NCBI GenBank assembly: GCA_003021045.1
Contig: PXRN01000010.1
Coordinates: forward strand, 1 to 64,000
Origin: Halobacteriales archaeon QS_4_69_34
Lineage (GTDB): Archaea > Halobacteriota > Halobacteria > Halobacteriales > Halococcaceae
Length of the DNA stretch: 64,000 nucleotides
Direction: 5' to 3'
A model generated the notes under the pieces. That model searched no databases and had not been told where the DNA came from. It saw only the letters and a list, made by a program, of their open reading frames with translations. Below are positions 8,375 to 16,686 of the stretch, piece after piece. The position numbers and the translations under genes are program-made. Position 1 is the first letter of the stretch, and each line of letters starts with the position of its first letter.

Positions 8375-9253
8375 ATGGCCAAGGAATTCACCTACACCAC
8401 GAACGACGGCGAGGAGATACGCGAGTGGGCAGAGAGCGAGAGCGACGTTCTCGACTCGGCACGCGAGCGCCTCGACGAGCGCGGCGTTTCGCTGGCCGGC
8501 GAGGAGATCGAAGAGTGCATCGAGGTCATCCCGTCCCCACGGCGGATCAAGAGCGGCGCGGAGGGCGTCTTCGACGAGCGCCGGCGGCGGGGCGGCGAGC
8601 GCGCCGCCCGGGAGGTCGTCGAGAGCGGGATGGACGTCGGGCTCGGCACCGGGAGCACGACCGCGTGGGCGGTCGCCGAGATCGGTCGGCTGCTCCGGGC
8701 GGGCGAACTCGAAGGGGTTCGCGGCGTCGCCACCTCCCTCCAGAGCCACGAGCTCGCGAAGGAGGCCGAGATCCCCCTCACGGGACTCGACGAGGTCACC
8801 GAACTCGACGTGACGATCGACGGCGCGGACCAGTACTCCGAGTCCGAGCCCACCGTGATCAAGGGCGGCGGCGGGGCCCACGCCCGCGAGAAGGTGATCG
8901 ACGCGATGGCTGACGAGCTGGTGATCACCACCGACGAGGAGAAGGCCACGGACCCGCTCGACTTCCCCGTCCCCGTGGAGGTGATGCCCGACGCGCGCGC
9001 GGTCGTCGCCGAACGCGTCCGCGAGGCCGGCGGCGAGCCCGAACTCCGGATGGCCGAGCGCAAGGACGGGCCACTCTTTACCGCGAACGGCAACCTCGTG
9101 CTCGACTGTGACTTCGGCGGGATCGACGACACCGCGGGAACGGCACGCGACCTCGAAACGATCCCGGGCATCCTCGAACACGGCATCTTCCAGGACATGG
9201 TCGATGCGGTCTACCTCGGCACCAGCGAGGACGTCGACGTGCTACAGTTCTGA
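8375..9253 (+). CDS. rpiA: Ribose-5-phosphate isomerase A with N-terminal extension
   Basis: The C-terminal about 228 residues are RpiA: ERAAREVVESGMDVGLGTGSTTAWAV, a GTGSTT phosphate-binding loop, VTIDGADQ with the catalytic acid region, VIKGGGGAHAREK, and LVLDCDFGGIDD. The enzyme interconverts ribulose 5-phosphate and ribose 5-phosphate. The first about 65 residues (MAKEFTYTTNDGEEIREWAE, then a charged helix and EEIEECIEVIPSPRRIKSG) are not part of RpiA as known from other organisms, where the protein starts near the helix before GLGTGST. They read in the same frame with normal codon use and an ATG after AT-poor DNA, so a fusion or added domain is likely. An internal start near the GTG/ATG at residues 75-85 is possible. 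Confidence 0.9.
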   Translation: MAKEFTYTTNDGEEIREWAESESDVLDSARERLDERGVSLAGEEIEECIEVIPSPRRIKSGAEGVFDERRRRGGERAAREVVESGMDVGLGTGSTTAWAVAEIGRLLRAGELEGVRGVATSLQSHELAKEAEIPLTGLDEVTELDVTIDGADQYSESEPTVIKGGGGAHAREKVIDAMADELVITTDEEKATDPLDFPVPVEVMPDARAVVAERVREAGGEPELRMAERKDGPLFTANGNLVLDCDFGGIDDTAGTARDLETIPGILEHGIFQDMVDAVYLGTSEDVDVLQF

Positions 9254-9352
9254 GCGCTGCGGATCCGATCGATCTCGCTGTGGCCCCGAAACTGTCCGCT
9301 CGCGCGCCGCGCGAGCGGTTCACCGCGAGCGAGCGCAGCGAATGAGCGGGAG

Positions 9353-9372
9353 TTTTTAGTCCAGGTTTTTAC
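9353..9372 (+). repeat. Dispersed intergenic motif TTTTTAGTYCAGGTTTTTAC, copy 1
   Basis: The 20-base motif occurs here (with C at the variable position) and again at 47097-47116 (with T). Both copies follow GC-rich CGAGCG/GAGCGGG-type sequence. It lies just downstream of rpiA and just left of the inverted-repeat element, so it could act in transcript ending on the plus strand because of its T runs; that role is inference. Confidence 0.6.
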
Positions 9373-9379
9373 GAGGACC

Positions 9380-9392
9380 GTGTCATAGAATA
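9380..9392 (+). repeat. Left terminal inverted repeat
   Basis: GTGTCATAGAATA is the exact reverse complement of bases 10303-10315, defining the left end of the candidate element. Confidence 0.7.
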
Positions 9393-9519
9393 CGTCTCAC
9401 ACCCGCTATCCAGCGATTATACAGTCCCCATTTCGCCTGTAGCCCAGTAATTCCACCAGTCACCGATTTCATCCATAATTGAGCGCAACATTCATGATCT
9501 TCCCGGATGTATCAACACC

Positions 9520-10079
9520 ATGTACAGGCGGCGGTTCCTTGCAGGCACTACTGGACTCGTGCTGTTGGGGGCTGTCTCAGCAGGGGTGGGTCGGCCGACG
9601 GTGGCCGACCCACGACCTCTCACCCGATGGACGGGCCGTTCGATGCTAAGCCGGCGGCGACAGCAGTAGTCGGCGAGTTGTCGTCGCTTGACGAACCGGA
9701 CAAACCGCACTCGATCATCGTCTGGAACGCTGCCCCGAGGGCGAGGACCATCGGCGTTCGTCTCATCAGCTCCAACGGTGACGAGCCCGTGTTCCAGGAG
9801 CAGTACGACCTCGCTTCAAACAGATATGTCGAGTGGTCGCTAGCGATGGCGGGGTATTTCGATGTTGAGGTAGCCATCGACGGGAGCGAGTTCAAGACGG
9901 CTGACGCCGAGATTCATCCGTCACTCATCGACTGCAACGGATCGTCGACGTCGATCCGAGTTGGGGAAGACGGTGAACTCAGCTCGAAGACGACCAGCAC
10001 GGCAATGGGCTGCCCTGATGACTTTGGAGTCGATCCGAACCGAACCGTCGGACCCGAGGTTACGATGACTGGCGGTTGA
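9520..10079 (+). pseudogene. Secreted hypothetical protein gene with a frameshift after the signal peptide
   Basis: ATG 9520 opens a frame encoding a Tat-like signal (MYRRRFLAGTTGLVLLGAV) that runs on to a stop near 9667. The mature part, from about 9627 (MDGPFDAKPAATAVVGELSS, then SIIVWNAAPRARTIGVRLIS and a Ser/Thr-rich acidic tail), reads one frame over and ends at TGA 10079. Loss of one C in the CACCCG tract near 9623 would explain the shift, because an added C joins the two parts in one frame. The mature domain looks like a beta-rich extracellular haloarchaeal protein of unknown function. A perfect 11-bp hairpin lies inside the 5' part. It sits inside the inverted-repeat element as apparent cargo. 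Confidence 0.6.
9586..9613 (+). repeat. Perfect 11-bp-arm hairpin inside the cargo gene
   Basis: Arms GTGGGTCGGCC (9586-9596) and GGCCGACCCAC (9603-9613) are exact reverse complements around the loop GACGGT. It lies between the signal peptide and the mature part of the secreted protein, about 12 bases before the inferred frameshift site. Confidence 0.75.
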
Positions 10080-10302
10080 AAACGCATCTTCTCGGACGGC
10101 CAGAGCGCGCCGGACGACGGACCACCTATGCTCGTGGATGGAGCCGCCGGGCAGTACTGCCCCTCGCCGACTGGCTCCAGCATCAATCGCTCTCAGCGTG
10201 CCGCCATGAGCTCGCCCTGATGTGGGGGGGTCTACAGTAGTAAGCGAGCCTCACACCGTGAAATCCCCCGCTCTATGGCGATTCACCGGAGCCGTTGAGA
10301 AC

Positions 10303-10315
10303 TATTCTATGACAC
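10303..10315 (-). repeat. Right terminal inverted repeat
   Basis: TATTCTATGACAC is the exact reverse complement of bases 9380-9392 and defines the right end of the candidate element. Confidence 0.7.
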
Positions 10316-10397
10316 CCTCTTTACAAGGAGTGGTGCGCGAGCTCGACGAGGGGAGCGAGGGACGCGAGCGCACCCGACGCAGGGAAAAACGTGGGTG

Positions 10398-11201
10398 CTA
10401 GATCGCGGTCCAGCCGCCGTCGACGAACACCAGTTCGCCGGTGACGTAGGACGCCGCCTCGCTGGCGAGAAAGAGCGCCGCGCCGGCGTTGTCCTCGGGA
10501 CGGCCCGCGCGACCGAGCGGCACGGGCTTGATGAAGCCACCGTCGCCGTCGCCGCCCTCGCCGGCGGCCGCTCGGGCCTCCTCTGACCACCCCTCGGAGA
10601 ACTCGGTGGCGATCTGGCCCGGCGCGATCGCGTTCACCCGGATGCCGTGTTCGGCGAGTTCGAGCGCGGTCCCCTTGGTGATCATCTCGATCGCGCCCTT
10701 GGTCGCGTCGTACTGGACCTGGTCGTGCTGGGCGACCGCCGAGGAGATCGAGGCCGTGTTGACGACACATCCCGGATCGCCGCGCTCGATCATGTCCCGG
10801 GCGGCGACCTGCGTGCCGAAGAAGTACCCCCGGACGTTGGTCCCGAGGAGGGTGTCGAAAGCGCCCTGATCGACGTCGAGAAACGACTCTGAGTGTTGGA
10901 CGGCAGCGTTGTTCACCATCACGTCCACGCCCCCGAAATCGCGGGCAGCCTCGACGACCGAGGCGAGTTCGTCGGGTTCGGCGGCGTCGGCCTCGGCGTA
11001 CTCGGCGGTGCCGCCCGACGCCGCGATACGCTCGTGGGTCGGCACGTCCTCGTCGTCCATCTTCGGCTCCTCGCGCACGTCGGCGTTGATCACCGTCGCG
11101 CCCGCCGCGCCGAAGCCGAGGGCGATGGCGCGACCGATACCGGCGCTCCCGCCCGTGACGATCACCGTCTCGTCGCCGAAGTCGAAGTCGACGGTCCCCA
11201 T
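10398..11201 (-). CDS. Short-chain dehydrogenase/reductase (SDR), classical type
   Basis: The 267-residue enzyme is a classical SDR that oxidises or reduces an alcohol/carbonyl with NAD(P). It shows the cofactor motif VTGGSAGIGRAIALGFG, NNAAVQ (NNAG-like), the catalytic serine region VVNTASISS, YDATKGA (YxxxK), and INAIAPGQIATEF-like VNAIAPGQIATEF, ending VTGELVFVDGGWTAI. ATG 11201 is chosen because an ATATTAAG box sits about 30 bases upstream; the frame is open well beyond but that part is not SDR-like. Residue Asp after the second strand (NADVREEP) hints at NAD preference. Substrate unknown; it diverges from the exported MmgE/PrpD operon, which may mean related metabolism but proves nothing. 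Confidence 0.9.
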   Translation of the reverse strand: MGTVDFDFGDETVIVTGGSAGIGRAIALGFGAAGATVINADVREEPKMDDEDVPTHERIAASGGTAEYAEADAAEPDELASVVEAARDFGGVDVMVNNAAVQHSESFLDVDQGAFDTLLGTNVRGYFFGTQVAARDMIERGDPGCVVNTASISSAVAQHDQVQYDATKGAIEMITKGTALELAEHGIRVNAIAPGQIATEFSEGWSEEARAAAGEGGDGDGGFIKPVPLGRAGRPEDNAGAALFLASEAASYVTGELVFVDGGWTAI

Positions 11202-11226
11202 GCTCGATCCGTTTCGATCGCCGTGG

Positions 11227-11234
11227 CTTAATAT
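11227..11234 (-). promoter_or_regulatory. TATA-like box of the SDR gene
   Basis: ATATTAAG on the minus strand is centred about 30 bases before ATG 11201, which supports that start and a leaderless mRNA. Confidence 0.6.
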
Positions 11235-11643
11235 GCTCGCCACCCGATCAGGCACCACAGAGTCGGTGTCCGAGCCCCTCAGCCGGGTGGCTACCGCACC
11301 CTTGACGATGGGTCCGCACCCGGGAGAGCCACGCAGTTGAACGGCGGTGCTCGTCACCAGTCTTCTTCGGTGAGTGAGCGACTCCCCGATAGGGGTGCAG
11401 TTACCCCTCCCCCCGGGACTGACGACGCAGTAGGAAAGAACCGCGAGGGGCCGAGGAAACACCCCCCTTCCGTCCCGAAGCCCGGTCCCGGCCCGGGGTC
11501 TGTCTCCCTGTGGCACTCTTCCTCGCCGAGAGGGGCGGGAGCCGAGATCCACGAATTCACCGACTGGCCGGATCCACAGCCGGCTCGGTCGGAAATTACG
11601 AAAGTAAACTCCGAAAAACCGTGAAGATGTGTTATCCATTACG

Positions 11644-11651
11644 ATTTATAA
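11644..11651 (+). promoter_or_regulatory. TATA-like box of the MmgE/PrpD operon
   Basis: ATTTATAA lies about 30 bases before ATG 11679. The spacing supports ATG 11679 over the upstream in-frame ATG at 11655 as the true start. Confidence 0.65.
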
Positions 11652-11678
11652 TGCGTGAAGTGCGATCCCATCCAACCG

Positions 11679-13820
11679 ATGCAGGACCCAAAGACGCGAG
11701 CGAACGCTGGGTCGAAACTGAATCGTCGGACAGTGCTCAGATCGGGTGGCGTTCTCGCCTCGCTGGCAGTGTTCGGGCAGGAGGTTACCGGATCGGCCGA
11801 AGGGACGGAGGACGACGGCGACGTCCCCGAAGAGACTCGCACCGTCGAAGCGGGTTTGGAGGCGTTCGCCACCAAGTGGGACGCGGCCGGCGGGTACATC
11901 GTGAACACGAAGTTCGGCCGCTACGTTGCGAACACGACGATCAACGTCAGCGTCGCCGACGACCCCCGTGCCTACGCAGTCGAGCTCGGCCCTGAAGGGG
12001 GCGCGGTCGTTGCATCGGGTGAAGATCCACGAGCGCACGCGACCCTGACGGCTCCGGAGGACGATCTGCTCGCCATCCTCTACGGCGAGTTCTGTCCGTA
12101 CGCCCCGGCCACCCGCGGCGATTCGTTCGCGCCGAAATCGGAAGTCAACTACGCCTCCTTGTTCGGGCTTATACTCTACGTGTTCGCTCATCTGCCGGTC
12201 AGTCTCGCACACGACCCCGGCTACAACGTCGAAAACCTCCTCGGCGGGTTAGACCGGCGGGCTGGGACCACCGTCGACTGTGGCGGTGGTCCGTCCGGCA
12301 CCTCGTTCGAGCCACGCCTCCCCTCTCGACGGGGCGTGGAGGGAACCGCCGACGCGCCGAACGTTACGGAGGAACTGGCGATCCGGGTCGCCCGGACCAC
12401 TTACGACGACCTTCCCGAAGGGGTCCGTCGCGCCGCGAAAGAGCAGCTAAAGAGCATCATCGGTGTCTGCTACGCGGCGACGGAGCTCGAACCCTCTCGG
12501 AAGTTCGTCGGTGCCGTCGAATCGATGCAGGGTAGCGGGGAAGCGACGGCCATCGCCGGCGACCGGACCTTCAGCGCAGATGCCGCGACCGCTGGCATGC
12601 TCAACGCGTATCTCGCACAGATGCTCGAATGGGAGGACTTCACCTGGTATGCCCACACTGGAAGCGCGACCGTCACCACGGCGCTTGCGGCCGCCGAGGC
12701 CGCTGGCGCGTCCGGAGAGGAGCTCCTGACAGCCATCGCACTCGGTGACGAAATCGCAGGCCGGGTCGGGGAATTCGCTTCTGATCCGACGAGTCTCGGC
12801 CAGTCACTCCCCGTTCATCAGGCAGAGTGTCCGTTCGTCGCGGGGAAGCTCCTGCTCAACGAGGGTGACCGTAGCGACGACGTGAAGGTGCGTGACTTGC
12901 AGTCCGCCGCCGGCTTCGCGGCCATCCAACCCGAGCGAACCGCCGTCAGCGGGTGGCCCTCCGATGCAAAAGGGCTCATCGCCGGTTCGCCGGTTCGAAC
13001 GTCCATCGAAGCCGCCCAGTACACGCAGGCGGGGCTCGTCGGCCGCCGAGACCTCATGGAAAACCCCGCTGGACTCTTTTACTCACTGACCGACGTGGCG
13101 AGCCCGCAGGACATGAAACTCGCCTACGAGGGCCTCGGCGAGAACTGGTATCTCACCGGCAATGGCGTGGAGGTGGGCCCGCAGTTCTACAACAAACGCT
13201 TCGCCACCAACGGCTTCTTCCAGGCGGCCGTCGACGCCGCGCTCGACGTACGCGAACAGATGATCGAAGACGGGGTCGATCCTGCCGAGAGCGTCGAGTT
13301 CATCGACGAGGTCGAACTCCACATGAACGCGGCGATGGCCGGGACGGGCACCATCTTCTCGGCGGGCAGGCCATCGATCCTCGACGAGGTCGACGATCGC
13401 GACGACGTCACGTACACGACGCTGCTATACGAGGCGTACTACGCCATCGCGGCGGCCCTGCTCGAAGGCGATCTGACCCATCGCCAGTACCGTCAGGAGT
13501 TGGTCGACGACCCGCGCCTCAGGGAGCTGTTCGGAAAGACGGAGGGCGCAGTGGATCTATCGGTCGGTGACTTCGGGGGGAAGGTGATCGTCAGGATCCC
13601 AAACGACGAATTCGGGGAGACCCGTCGGTCGCTGAAAGACCGCGCCTACTCCTCGACAGTCACCTGCATCCGTTCGGAGGCGGTCGACGACGGGTTCGGC
13701 CGGGAGAAACTCCGTCGGGCGGCCGTCGACACCATCGGCGACCGCTGGAGGGAGATCGACCGTGCCGTCGACCGTATCGAGACCTACGACGATGTCAACA
13801 GCTTCACGACGGTGCTATGA
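11679..13820 (+). CDS. Tat-exported fusion of an SCP2-like domain and an MmgE/PrpD-family domain
   Basis: The 713-residue protein begins with a Tat-type signal (NRRTVLRSGGVLASLAVFG). Residues about 45-170 resemble an SCP2 sterol-carrier fold (LEAFATKWDAAGGYIVNTKF, ATLTAPEDDLLAILYGEF), which binds lipophilic ligands. Residues about 215-700 match the MmgE/PrpD (2-methylcitrate dehydratase) superfamily: LAIRVARTTYDDLPEGVRRA, NAYLAQMLEWEDFTWYAHTG, TTALAAAEAAGASGEELLTA, LVGRRDLMENPAGLF, and a late KVIVRIPNDEFGE. Family members are normally cytosolic dehydratases or decarboxylases, so export is unusual. The stop overlaps the next start by four bases (ATGA), which indicates a translationally coupled operon with the subunit-3-like and GMC genes. 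Confidence 0.8.
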   Translation: MQDPKTRANAGSKLNRRTVLRSGGVLASLAVFGQEVTGSAEGTEDDGDVPEETRTVEAGLEAFATKWDAAGGYIVNTKFGRYVANTTINVSVADDPRAYAVELGPEGGAVVASGEDPRAHATLTAPEDDLLAILYGEFCPYAPATRGDSFAPKSEVNYASLFGLILYVFAHLPVSLAHDPGYNVENLLGGLDRRAGTTVDCGGGPSGTSFEPRLPSRRGVEGTADAPNVTEELAIRVARTTYDDLPEGVRRAAKEQLKSIIGVCYAATELEPSRKFVGAVESMQGSGEATAIAGDRTFSADAATAGMLNAYLAQMLEWEDFTWYAHTGSATVTTALAAAEAAGASGEELLTAIALGDEIAGRVGEFASDPTSLGQSLPVHQAECPFVAGKLLLNEGDRSDDVKVRDLQSAAGFAAIQPERTAVSGWPSDAKGLIAGSPVRTSIEAAQYTQAGLVGRRDLMENPAGLFYSLTDVASPQDMKLAYEGLGENWYLTGNGVEVGPQFYNKRFATNGFFQAAVDAALDVREQMIEDGVDPAESVEFIDEVELHMNAAMAGTGTIFSAGRPSILDEVDDRDDVTYTTLLYEAYYAIAAALLEGDLTHRQYRQELVDDPRLRELFGKTEGAVDLSVGDFGGKVIVRIPNDEFGETRRSLKDRAYSSTVTCIRSEAVDDGFGREKLRRAAVDTIGDRWREIDRAVDRIETYDDVNSFTTVL

Positions 13821-14572
13821 CCCGGAAAGTCCCGCGTCGAGGCGTCCTCCAGGGAATGGGCGCACTCGGTATCGGCATCGGCGGCGGCATGGGCTCACCA
13901 CAGCAGCTGCTCGAAGGACTCGAAGCGGCACTCGCCGACGTCGACCGATCGGACCACGATCCACATACGCTGGCCACGTGGCGAGCGGTCGTGGACGCGG
14001 TCATCCCGGAGACGCCCGAGCTCGGCGACGAACTCGGTGAGGAACACGTCCCCGGTGGACTCGATGTCGGACTCGAAGTGGGGCTCATCGAGTTCATCGA
14101 CGCGTTCGTCTCCCCGGAGGCCGCCGTTCCGCGCGTGACCGCCGTGGACGGGGAGACGGCGCCGCTCTCCGAGTCGATCACCGTGATACTCGACGCCGCC
14201 GCCACGGAGCTACTCGCACGCGGCGGTAACCGCGACGAGCCGAAACGACGGTTCGAGGATGGGGGGCCGTTCACCACGCTCTCACGGCGCGATCGGTTCC
14301 GAGCGATGGCCGACATCGAAGAGCGAGGCGAAAAGAGCGGTGGATTCGTCGTCGCGATCGTCGCTGCCTTCCCAGCCATTCTCTATTACAGCGACTGGGA
14401 AGGGTACGACGATTTCTCGAAACCGCCCAGCGAGCGAACCTTCGAGGAGGACGTCCAAGGGTGGCGACAGACCAGCTACGAAGGCCCGGCCGACGGCGCT
14501 GCCGTCCTTCGTGGGTACGAGGTCGACGAATTCGAAGAGACGTACGCCGAGGAGGGCCCGGAGGAAGGATGA
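13817..14572 (+). CDS. Tat-signal protein resembling gluconate 2-dehydrogenase subunit 3
   Basis: The 251-residue product starts with MTRKVPRRGVLQGMGALGIG, a twin-arginine signal. The mature part has the pattern HTLATWRAVVDAVIPETPELGDE, which resembles the start of the gluconate 2-dehydrogenase gamma subunit family (subunit 3), small partners that help assemble or export GMC flavoenzymes. A central AAATELLARGG and a late FVVAIVAAFPAILYYSDWEG with Tyr/Trp-rich tail (FEEDVQGWRQTSYEG) also fit. The start overlaps the previous stop by four bases and the GMC gene follows 58 bases later. Its likely job is to carry the signal-less GMC subunit through Tat (hitchhiking); this is inference from the family and gene order. 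Confidence 0.72.
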   Translation: MTRKVPRRGVLQGMGALGIGIGGGMGSPQQLLEGLEAALADVDRSDHDPHTLATWRAVVDAVIPETPELGDELGEEHVPGGLDVGLEVGLIEFIDAFVSPEAAVPRVTAVDGETAPLSESITVILDAAATELLARGGNRDEPKRRFEDGGPFTTLSRRDRFRAMADIEERGEKSGGFVVAIVAAFPAILYYSDWEGYDDFSKPPSERTFEEDVQGWRQTSYEGPADGAAVLRGYEVDEFEETYAEEGPEEG

Positions 14573-14630
14573 AAACGACACTACCCGACTGTAGCACCGA
14601 GAGAGGCGAGGACGACGGAGGCGAGATGCC

Positions 14631-16373
14631 ATGAGTGTCGAAAGCTACGACGTGGTGATCGTCGGAGCGGGTGGTGACGGTCCAGCGGCCGCGAAGCGCC
14701 TCGGTGAGCAGGGAATCGACACGCTCGTGCTCGAAGCGGGACCGTGGTACGGTAACGAGAACTGGCCGAAGCCGACGGAGAAACCGGGATCGGTCAAGGC
14801 ATCGTCGGACCCGGCGGACCTCTCGGGTCAGCTGTTGGACGAGCAGTTCACGACCCGTGAACTCGAGATGATCGAGAAGCTGATCTGGGGACCGGCGGAT
14901 GTCGACCGGCCGGTGTGGTTCCGCGAACAGCCCGAAGACGGACTCGTTCTTCAGGTTGCGGGGGTTGGCGGGACGACGCTCCACTACACCGGCTGCCACC
15001 CGCGGGCGTATCCACACGCCATCGACGATGGCGACGGCTGGCTCATCGATTACGACGACCTGCTTCCCTACTACCGGGAGGTAGAGGACCAGCTACACGT
15101 ATCTCCAGCGCCCACAACGCCCAAGGAAGAACTCTATTATCAGGGAGCGGAGAGTGCGGGCTGGGATCTACTGACGAGCAAAGACGTTACCAGCCCGGGA
15201 TATCGCCCACAGCCGAACGCGCTACTGCGCCCGGACGAGCGCCTCGAAGGTGATTACCAGGGAGACTTTTCGTACCCGGACGTCGAGGGCGATACGCTCG
15301 CTGGCGTCGAGATCCCCGGCAACCCCCACCCGAGTGGGGCACCCTACGAAGAAAAGGCGAAGAAATCGAGCGCGATCGGGTTCGTCCCCGACGCGATGGA
15401 GACGGGTAACGTAACGATCCGACCCAACGCGTTCGTCAAGCAGATCCTCACCCGACCAAGTCTCGACGGTCCCGAGGCGACCGGAGTGCGCTACCGCGAC
15501 ACCTGGAATGAAGAGACTCACCGGGTCGAAGCGGAAGCGGTCGTACTCGCGGCGGGAGCTATCGAAACCCCGCGGTTGTGGCTCAACTCCGACCTCCCCG
15601 ACAACGGGTGGATCGGCAAAGGGATGACCATTCACTACGGCGACGTGGTGATCGGTATGTTCGAAGAGGAGACGCTCGAACGCCGGCTCGGTCGACGAAC
15701 CCTCGATCCCGACAAGGGACAGCAGATCGCCGCCCGATTCGACTACCCCGGACTCGGCGGGTTGCAGACCTTCGGCGGCGCACCGGGAACGACGGCACTC
15801 TCCTCGTATGCTGGCTCGACGGCCGGTTTCGCCGACAGCGTACTGGAAGGCGGCGTCGAAGCCGATCCGGACGCACCGTGGGACTCCCGCGGACGGATCG
15901 CCGGGAAGCAGCTCAAACGGCTCATGGCCGCCTACGACCGATCGCTCGGCATCCAGTGTATGACCGACGACCGGCCACACAAGCACAACGGCGTTACGCT
16001 GTCGAGCTACGAGGACGAGCACGGTCCGGTGCCGGACGTGACCTACGAACCGAGCGACGAGGACCTACACCGACGGGACGAGCTGATGGAGATCGCGGCG
16101 GAGATCTTGCGCGAGGCAGGCGCGTCGTTCGTCCACCGATTGGACGCCGGTCCGAGCGCCATCCACATCCACTCGACGATGCGCATGGGGTACGTCGCCG
16201 ACGAGGCGTGTGAGGCGTACGACGTCTCTCGGCTGTTCATCGCCGACCACTCGGTGTTACCGAACTCGCTTGGCGGTCCCAATCCGACGAACACCGGACA
16301 GGCGCTCGCAACGCGGACGGCTGACCGCATTGTCGAGCGATATTTCTCCGATCGAACGGACCCTATCGCATAG
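14631..16373 (+). CDS. GMC-family FAD-dependent oxidoreductase
   Basis: The 580-residue flavoprotein belongs to the glucose-methanol-choline group. Residues 6-25 (YDVVIVGAGGDGPAAAKRLG) form the FAD Rossmann motif; VAGVGGTTLHYTGCHPRAYP is the second GMC motif; VVLAAGAIETPRLWLNS is the GMC signature 2; and the C-terminus has the catalytic histidine region HIHSTMRMG plus FIADHSVLPNSLGGPNPTNTG. Such enzymes oxidise alcohols, sugars or polyols and pass electrons to quinone or cytochrome. It has no signal peptide, while both upstream genes do, so co-export as a complex is plausible. GGAG before ATG 14631 could act as a ribosome site. Substrate unknown. Confidence 0.9.
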   Translation: MSVESYDVVIVGAGGDGPAAAKRLGEQGIDTLVLEAGPWYGNENWPKPTEKPGSVKASSDPADLSGQLLDEQFTTRELEMIEKLIWGPADVDRPVWFREQPEDGLVLQVAGVGGTTLHYTGCHPRAYPHAIDDGDGWLIDYDDLLPYYREVEDQLHVSPAPTTPKEELYYQGAESAGWDLLTSKDVTSPGYRPQPNALLRPDERLEGDYQGDFSYPDVEGDTLAGVEIPGNPHPSGAPYEEKAKKSSAIGFVPDAMETGNVTIRPNAFVKQILTRPSLDGPEATGVRYRDTWNEETHRVEAEAVVLAAGAIETPRLWLNSDLPDNGWIGKGMTIHYGDVVIGMFEEETLERRLGRRTLDPDKGQQIAARFDYPGLGGLQTFGGAPGTTALSSYAGSTAGFADSVLEGGVEADPDAPWDSRGRIAGKQLKRLMAAYDRSLGIQCMTDDRPHKHNGVTLSSYEDEHGPVPDVTYEPSDEDLHRRDELMEIAAEILREAGASFVHRLDAGPSAIHIHSTMRMGYVADEACEAYDVSRLFIADHSVLPNSLGGPNPTNTGQALATRTADRIVERYFSDRTDPIA

Positions 16374-16686
16374 AAGCACTGGTTAGTCGACAGATCGATA
16401 TCTCGTCGCTCAAATCCGATCGCGAGTGTGATGCTCGATCCGCTCTGTGACGGTTCAGTATCGACATGTACCGGTCGTCCTCCACGTATCGCGGGTGACG
16501 GCGAGAGGAGAGCGAACCGCCGACGACACGGACCGCCGGTGCGGACGAGCGAGCGGGCCCGCCCGCGAGCAGAAGCCGAGCGCGCCGGACTTTGAGCCGT
16601 CGTTGCTGTCGAGCTCGCTGGGCCTTCCCTACACGCGACCGTGGAGCCCACCGAGCTTTTTCACGGTCGCGGGCGGCGCGTGTGGC
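16374..16686. other. Intergenic region without recognised genes
   Basis: The 313 bases between the GMC gene and the ABC ATPase gene contain no convincing gene. The ABC frame is open across most of it but with Arg/Ser-rich content and no ABC similarity. A weak T-rich stretch (about 16656-16661) may be the promoter of the ABC pair. Confidence 0.4.

Larger units (their letters stand above)
9380..10315. mobile_element. Small non-autonomous transposon-like element with 13-bp perfect terminal inverted repeats
   Basis: The ends are GTGTCATAGAATA (9380-9392) and its exact reverse complement TATTCTATGACAC (10303-10315); similarity continues inward for a few bases (TCTCA in both). Just outside lie TTTACGAGGA (9368-9377) and TTTACAAGGA (10320-10329), which differ at one base and may be a degenerate target duplication. 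The interior is visibly less GC-rich than flanking DNA. It holds one secreted-protein gene and no recognisable transposase, so movement would need an enzyme in trans. I cannot assign an IS family. Confidence 0.6.
11202..11678. other. Divergent intergenic region with two promoters
   Basis: This 477-base gap lies between the SDR gene (minus) and the MmgE/PrpD operon (plus). It carries one TATA-like box for each side (11227-11234 and 11644-11651). Open frames within it are Pro/Arg/Gly-rich and I do not think they are genes. Confidence 0.5.

Noticed and set aside
9380-10315. Complete insertion sequence with its own transposase.
   Set aside because: No frame on either strand inside looks like a transposase (no DDE/HUH motifs); only a secreted-protein gene is present.
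10398-11639. Longer SDR protein starting at 11639.
   Set aside because: The extra 146 residues are Arg/Pro-rich and precede a good TATA box; ATG 11201 fits the family and promoter.
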